NCBI GenBank assembly: GCA_933228675.1
Contig: OW121743.1
Location: forward strand, 63,482,681 to 63,546,680
Reading direction: 5' to 3'
Source: Stomorhina lunata
Taxonomy: Eukaryota > Arthropoda > Insecta > Diptera > Rhiniidae
DNA length: 64,000 nucleotides
The position numbers were made by a program, and so were the translations under genes. The notes under the pieces were generated by a model. That model ran no database searches, was not told the origin of the DNA, and worked only from the letters and a program-made list of their open reading frames with translations. Shown one piece after another: positions 59,239 through 64,000 of this stretch; the first letter of the stretch is position 1; each line of letters opens with the position of its first letter.

Positions 59239-60061
59239 TGTTGAAAACTTAGCAGCTTATAATTAATATAAACAATTTTTATTTTTAGATCCAAAATCAT
59301 GTGAAAATAACTTTGTTTTTCCCTGCTTTTTTTTGCTTTGTTGTAATTTTTGGAAAAATATTTTTATACGATTTTTTGTAATTATTTTAAAACTTTTTAA
59401 AAAATATTTTAAAACTTAAACAATTTAAATCTTCTTTTTTGTATAAGTTTTTAAATAAGATTGACTCTTACTTACTAAAATGTTACAACCTGTTAAGGCC
59501 AAAGTCTGAGCATATTTTAGAATTCCATGGATTTCGATCTTGTGCGAATATTCTCCAATTTTATAGGCCAAGCTTTGAAAAATGTTCCTCTACTTGGTCT
59601 TTCTATCGAAGTTTCGGACATCCTCCTCTAATATTAGGTAGTGGGACATTTCAATTCTAATTTTATCCTCTTCATTGTATTTTTTTTCAAGAGAGGGTTA
59701 CTAGCCCGTAATCCTAACCCATTTTTATCGATCTTATGGGACAACTCTCGGAACATGTTAACTCATAATATTAATGGGTGTTAAACTAGCTCTCCGGGTA
59801 ATATCATGAGGAGGTGTGTGTCCACAGTTGAGATGAAGGATGACCCAGATAAGTTGGGCTTACCAAGTTAAGACCAATTAGAATCGTGTTTGGTATTCAA
59901 CATCCCCTACATAATCAAAATTGACTCATGATGGTATTTTTTCATTAACGTGAGTTAGTTTTACAAAGTTTTTTTACAGAAGATAATATTTAAGTTCTTA
60001 AAATTCAAAAATCATTTAAAAAGACTCTTTTAATAAAAAAAAAAAAACTAAAAAAAATTGT

Positions 60062-60094
60062 TGCCCTTGGTGGGATTTGAACCGGGGCCATTCA
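60062..60094 (-). pseudogene. 3' half of a second tRNA-like sequence
   Basis: The minus strand reads GGCCCCGGTTCAAATCCCAC, then CAAGGGCAACA: a B box with T-arm and an acceptor-like tail, followed by T runs (59990-60050 region) resembling a Pol III terminator. No A box or 5' half is recognisable. Confidence 0.45.
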
Positions 60095-60881
60095 GTTTAA
60101 ATTACCATCTTAATTACAAATAAGTACTTCTGTAATAACTTATTATTTATTCGGATGGTATGATGTAGTCGTTACAAGGTAACCAGTTATCAGAGTACTT
60201 GCCATTACCAAAGTTTTGCTGGGTAAGATATAAAAAGTGAAAAACTTTAAAAAAATGTATGTAGCCGTTTTGTGAAATATCAAATTGTGCCCAAAAATCG
60301 CATTTTAACCGCGAACATGAAAAGAAAGGAGATGAAATTCGGGCACAAATAAAACCATTATTTTCACTGATTAACGAATTCTTAAACAAAATATGAAATA
60401 TGATTTTTTTTTTCTAATAAAAAACATTCAAGTAAACACTGTATCGTCCGTCACATAGCGTCCGCAACAGTTCATTTATGGATTTTTAGTGAAACTGGAA
60501 ACTTTAAAATATTTTATGAAAGCTGTTTTGTAATCCTCTGATTTTCCTCTATCTTTAATATATTTACAATTTTTTTATTACTATGATCGCTTTGATGAAA
60601 ATTTCAGAAACACCTGCTGAAAAAAAGTCACTTCCATTTTTTGTAGCATCCGTCAGCGAATATCTTTTTCCTCCAAAAGAAGTATGTAAATTAACAAATG
60701 CCATTCGATAGCACAATCGCGGGGCTAATATTATCGGAAATTTGTGCAAAGATATCTAGTGCAGAACGTCAATGGGATACATTTAAGTACAACAAAATCC
60801 GTACAAATGTATCGTCCGTCACGCAGGATTTGCCCATATTTAAAAACTTATTGTTTATTTATATGAATTTACCAATAATCA

Positions 60882-61070
60882 GGTATGTGATGGAAAACGA
60901 TCGTTTTCAAATCGATCGATTTTTGATAATTACCGGTTATTTCCCCATCATCAGTCAAAAGGATTAAAGATCAAATTTTGTTTTTTTTTTTTGGGGAAAA
61001 AACCGAAAATTATCTCAAAAATATATCTGAAATCGATCGATTTGGAAACGATCGTTTTCCATCACATACC
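60882..61070. mobile_element. 189-bp MITE with a 3-bp target duplication
   Basis: TIRs GGTATGTGATGGAAAACGAT and ATCGTTTTCCATCACATACC are perfect. The inverse match continues inward (ATCGATCGATTT) with small changes. TCA flanks both sides (60879-60881 and 61071-61073). The interior is AT-rich and non-coding. Confidence 0.75.
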
Positions 61071-61100
61071 TCAATGTTTTTTTAATAACTGAAATAGAAA

Positions 61101-62691
<1,591 letters not shown>

Positions 62692-62865
62692 ACATTGATA
62701 AACTTTTCCACTGGCAATTTTTGTTCATTCGGAGGACCATTAGTAATTGAAATTGTTCAAAATCGGTATATTATTTAGGCTTCCTCCCAAAGGTCTCACT
62801 TCCCACAATTGAGACTTTGGCCAAAAATTCTATGAAATTATGTTTTTTTGTTACGCACAGTATTT
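62692..62865 (-). mobile_element. Family D internal fragment
   Basis: GAGGACCATTAGTAATTGAA, TTATTTAGGCTTCCTCCCAA and GGTCTCACTTCCCACAATTG parallel 63115-63240 at lower identity. It lies between the B3 microsatellite and the next D element. Confidence 0.5.
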
Positions 62866-63655
62866 ATACCCTTCACCACCATAGGTGGAAAGGGTATTAT
62901 AAGTTTATGCTGATGTATGTAACGCATAGAAATATTTGTGTTAGACCCATCTTTTAATATACCAATAAGCTTAGAATCACTTTCTGAGTCGATTTAGCGA
63001 TGTCCGTCCGTCCGTCTGGCTGGTTGGCTGGACCCAGATGTAAACCTTGTAATCAAACTACAGGTCGCAATTCTAAAGATACTTTGATGAAATTTGGCAC
63101 AGATCATTTGTTTGATAATGGGACTATGGCTATTGAAATTCGTCGAAATCGGTTCATTATTTATGGTACCTCCCATAGGTCCCACTTCCCGGAATTGATG
63201 TATTGGCCACAAAAATCAATATTTTTTCACGAAATTTAAATTATATATGGCTTATGTATATGTAAATCACTTCACCAAATTTCGTTGAAATCGGTTCACA
63301 TTTGATCATAGCTCCCATACAAACTCTTTTCTAAAAAGGCACTAAATGGGACTAAAAGCCTCGTAAGTCCGAAGATTATGAAAATCTTAAGTTTATTTTT
63401 TGCATACATAATTTTTGTAACAACTGTAATTAATATGCCAAATTTCGAGATCATTGGTCTACATTTGACCCTAGCTCTCATATAAGTCCAAATGATGGAA
63501 ACAGCTTAAATGTATTAGTTTGGAGAATATGTTTGTATGATGGTAAAATTTAGCAAATATTTGTCTGTAATTAGTAAAAAGAACACTTTTGACCTTAGTG
63601 GTGAAGGGTATCGTATGGTCGGGATTGACCGACTATAGCAATTTCTTGCTAAAAT
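62866..63655 (-). mobile_element. DINE-like element, family D
   Basis: The 3' hairpin end is on the left (TATACCCTTCACCACCATAG, GTGGAAAGGGTA). A short GTCY tract (GTCCGTCCGTCCGTC) lies at 63002-63016, followed by CTGGCTGGTTGGCTGGACCC. The 5' end is on the right: TGAAGGGTATC, hairpin-forming GTCGGGATTGACCGAC (63619-63634), then CTATAGCAATTTCTTGCT. Its 3' half equals the chimeric tail of A copy 2. Non-coding; frames at 62994-63239 overlap on both strands and are not genes. Confidence 0.65.
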
Positions 63656-63830
63656 CAATCCACATTTAAACATAGTGCCGATATAAGGCCTAATGAAAAA
63701 AGTTTTGTAACCTGATAAAGTTTAACAAATATATGAATTTATACACAACAAAAAGAAATGTGACTTCAGTGGTAAAGGTATCATATGGTAGGACTTGACC
63801 GACAATAGTACTTTCTTACTTAAGTAATTC
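63656..63830 (-). mobile_element. Tandem extra 5' end of family D
   Basis: Repeats the end module of the preceding element at about 175 bp distance: GTGGTAAAGGTATCATATGG, ACTTGACCGACAATAGTACT, TTCTTACTT. The hairpin is partly decayed. Body words (CATAGTGCCGATATAAGGCC) parallel those upstream. Confidence 0.5.
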
Positions 63831-64000
63831 ACGTATAGGAGATACATGCAAATAAAGCAATATATTTACATAGTTATTTCAATATATACGAATAACATTT
63901 TCATTATATTTACCTTACACCACGATTGGTAGGAAAGATTATTAAGTTTGTGCTGATGTATATAATGAATAGAATAATAATGTTATAAGTATCAACTTAG
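63831..64000 (-). mobile_element. Start of another family D-like fragment at window edge
   Basis: From about 63909, TTTACCTTACACCACGATTG then GTAGGAAAGATTATTAAG and GTGCTGATGTATATAATG match the D 3' end with losses. It runs off the window. Confidence 0.45.

Larger units (their letters stand above)
58919..60223. mobile_element. TIR element carrying two tRNA-like modules
   Basis: The left end CCCAGTAAAACTTTTCATTA is roughly inverse to the right end CATTACCAAAGTTTTGCTGGG. Subterminal GGCAAGTACT occurs in inverse orientation at both sides (59032 and about 60195). The interior has a tRNA-like block near each end and no transposase. Target duplication is not clear. The superfamily is not determined. 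Confidence 0.5.
58555..60824 (+). repeat. Cluster of six GTAGCGTCCGTCACAG-like motifs
   Basis: Copies at 58555-58570 and 58725-58740 (exact), 60441-60454 (GTATCGTCCGTCACA), 60454-60470 (TAGCGTCCGCAACAG), 60643-60656 (GTAGCATCCGTCAG) and 60809-60823 (GTATCGTCCGTCACG). All have the same orientation. A TIR element at 58919-60223 separates the first two from the rest; without it they span about 1 kb. Function unknown. Confidence 0.75.

Noticed and set aside
60940..60985. A third hammerhead candidate (CTGATGA on the minus strand near 60951)
   Set aside because: No stem II between the core and the following GAAA, and no stem III or cleavage triplet partner.

Overview
This window is eukaryotic, very AT-rich and almost entirely non-coding. 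I found no intact protein-coding gene. The long open frames that exist are translations of simple repeats (CTGT, GTCTTA and TA tracts). The element families point to a higher fly (Diptera, Cyclorrhapha, perhaps a calyptrate). There are several DINE-1/mini-me-like (Helitron-type, non-autonomous) elements with (GTCY)n tracts and terminal hairpins. There is a decayed R1/I-clade LINE reverse-transcriptase tail, a foldback (FB)-like element, hAT-like and other MITEs, and Penelope-type hammerhead ribozymes. The species cannot be determined from this sequence. The setting fits satellite-rich heterochromatin or a very large intron; the latter is inference.

Layout. 0-7.7 kb is a patchwork of DINE-like elements (families named A, B, D here) plus fragments of another repeat (E). 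7.7-9.8 kb is a low-repeat island with possible conserved regulatory sequence. 9.8-10.3 kb is a (CTGT)n tract joined to a B fragment. 11.6-13.5, 14.7-14.9 and 15.6-16.15 kb hold a 31-bp satellite centred on TTTTCTATAGAAAA. 16.15-18.3 kb holds a 12-bp satellite (GTCTATGTCTTA) that recurs in the opposite orientation at 23.9-25.0 and 26.6-28.45 kb. Between these lie a MITE, a 130-bp palindrome and a nested FB/hAT-like composite (20.8-23.3 kb). 28.45-29.15 kb is a LINE relic and 29.75-30.7 kb a ~125-bp tandem repeat. 32.25-37.56 kb is another 31-bp satellite, interrupted near its left edge by two foldback structures that carry hammerhead ribozyme motifs on opposite strands. 39.6-42.3 kb is a five-unit ~615-bp tandem repeat. 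43.4-46.0 kb is a second, chimeric A element. 46.3-50.3 kb is a 29-bp satellite, 51.9-55.1 kb a 31-bp satellite with ~1-kb higher-order repeats, followed by a palindromic junction and a 56-bp satellite to 56.2 kb. 56.2-58.5 kb is A-rich unique sequence with one weak candidate micro-exon. 58.5-61.1 kb contains a TIR element with two tRNA-like modules, a cluster of a CGTCCGTCAC motif and a small MITE. 61.1-64 kb returns to B and D elements.

How it fits together. About 22 kb is tandem satellite. The 31-bp arrays and probably the 29-bp array look like diverged amplifications of one ancestral unit. The 12-bp arrays at 16-18 and 27-28 kb share a fixed series of variants in inverted orientation, so one was copied from the other. 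The most striking functional signal is the pair of type-I hammerhead motifs at 32.6 and 33.4 kb, both with self-complementary stem III, a feature of dimeric retrotransposon-borne hammerheads.
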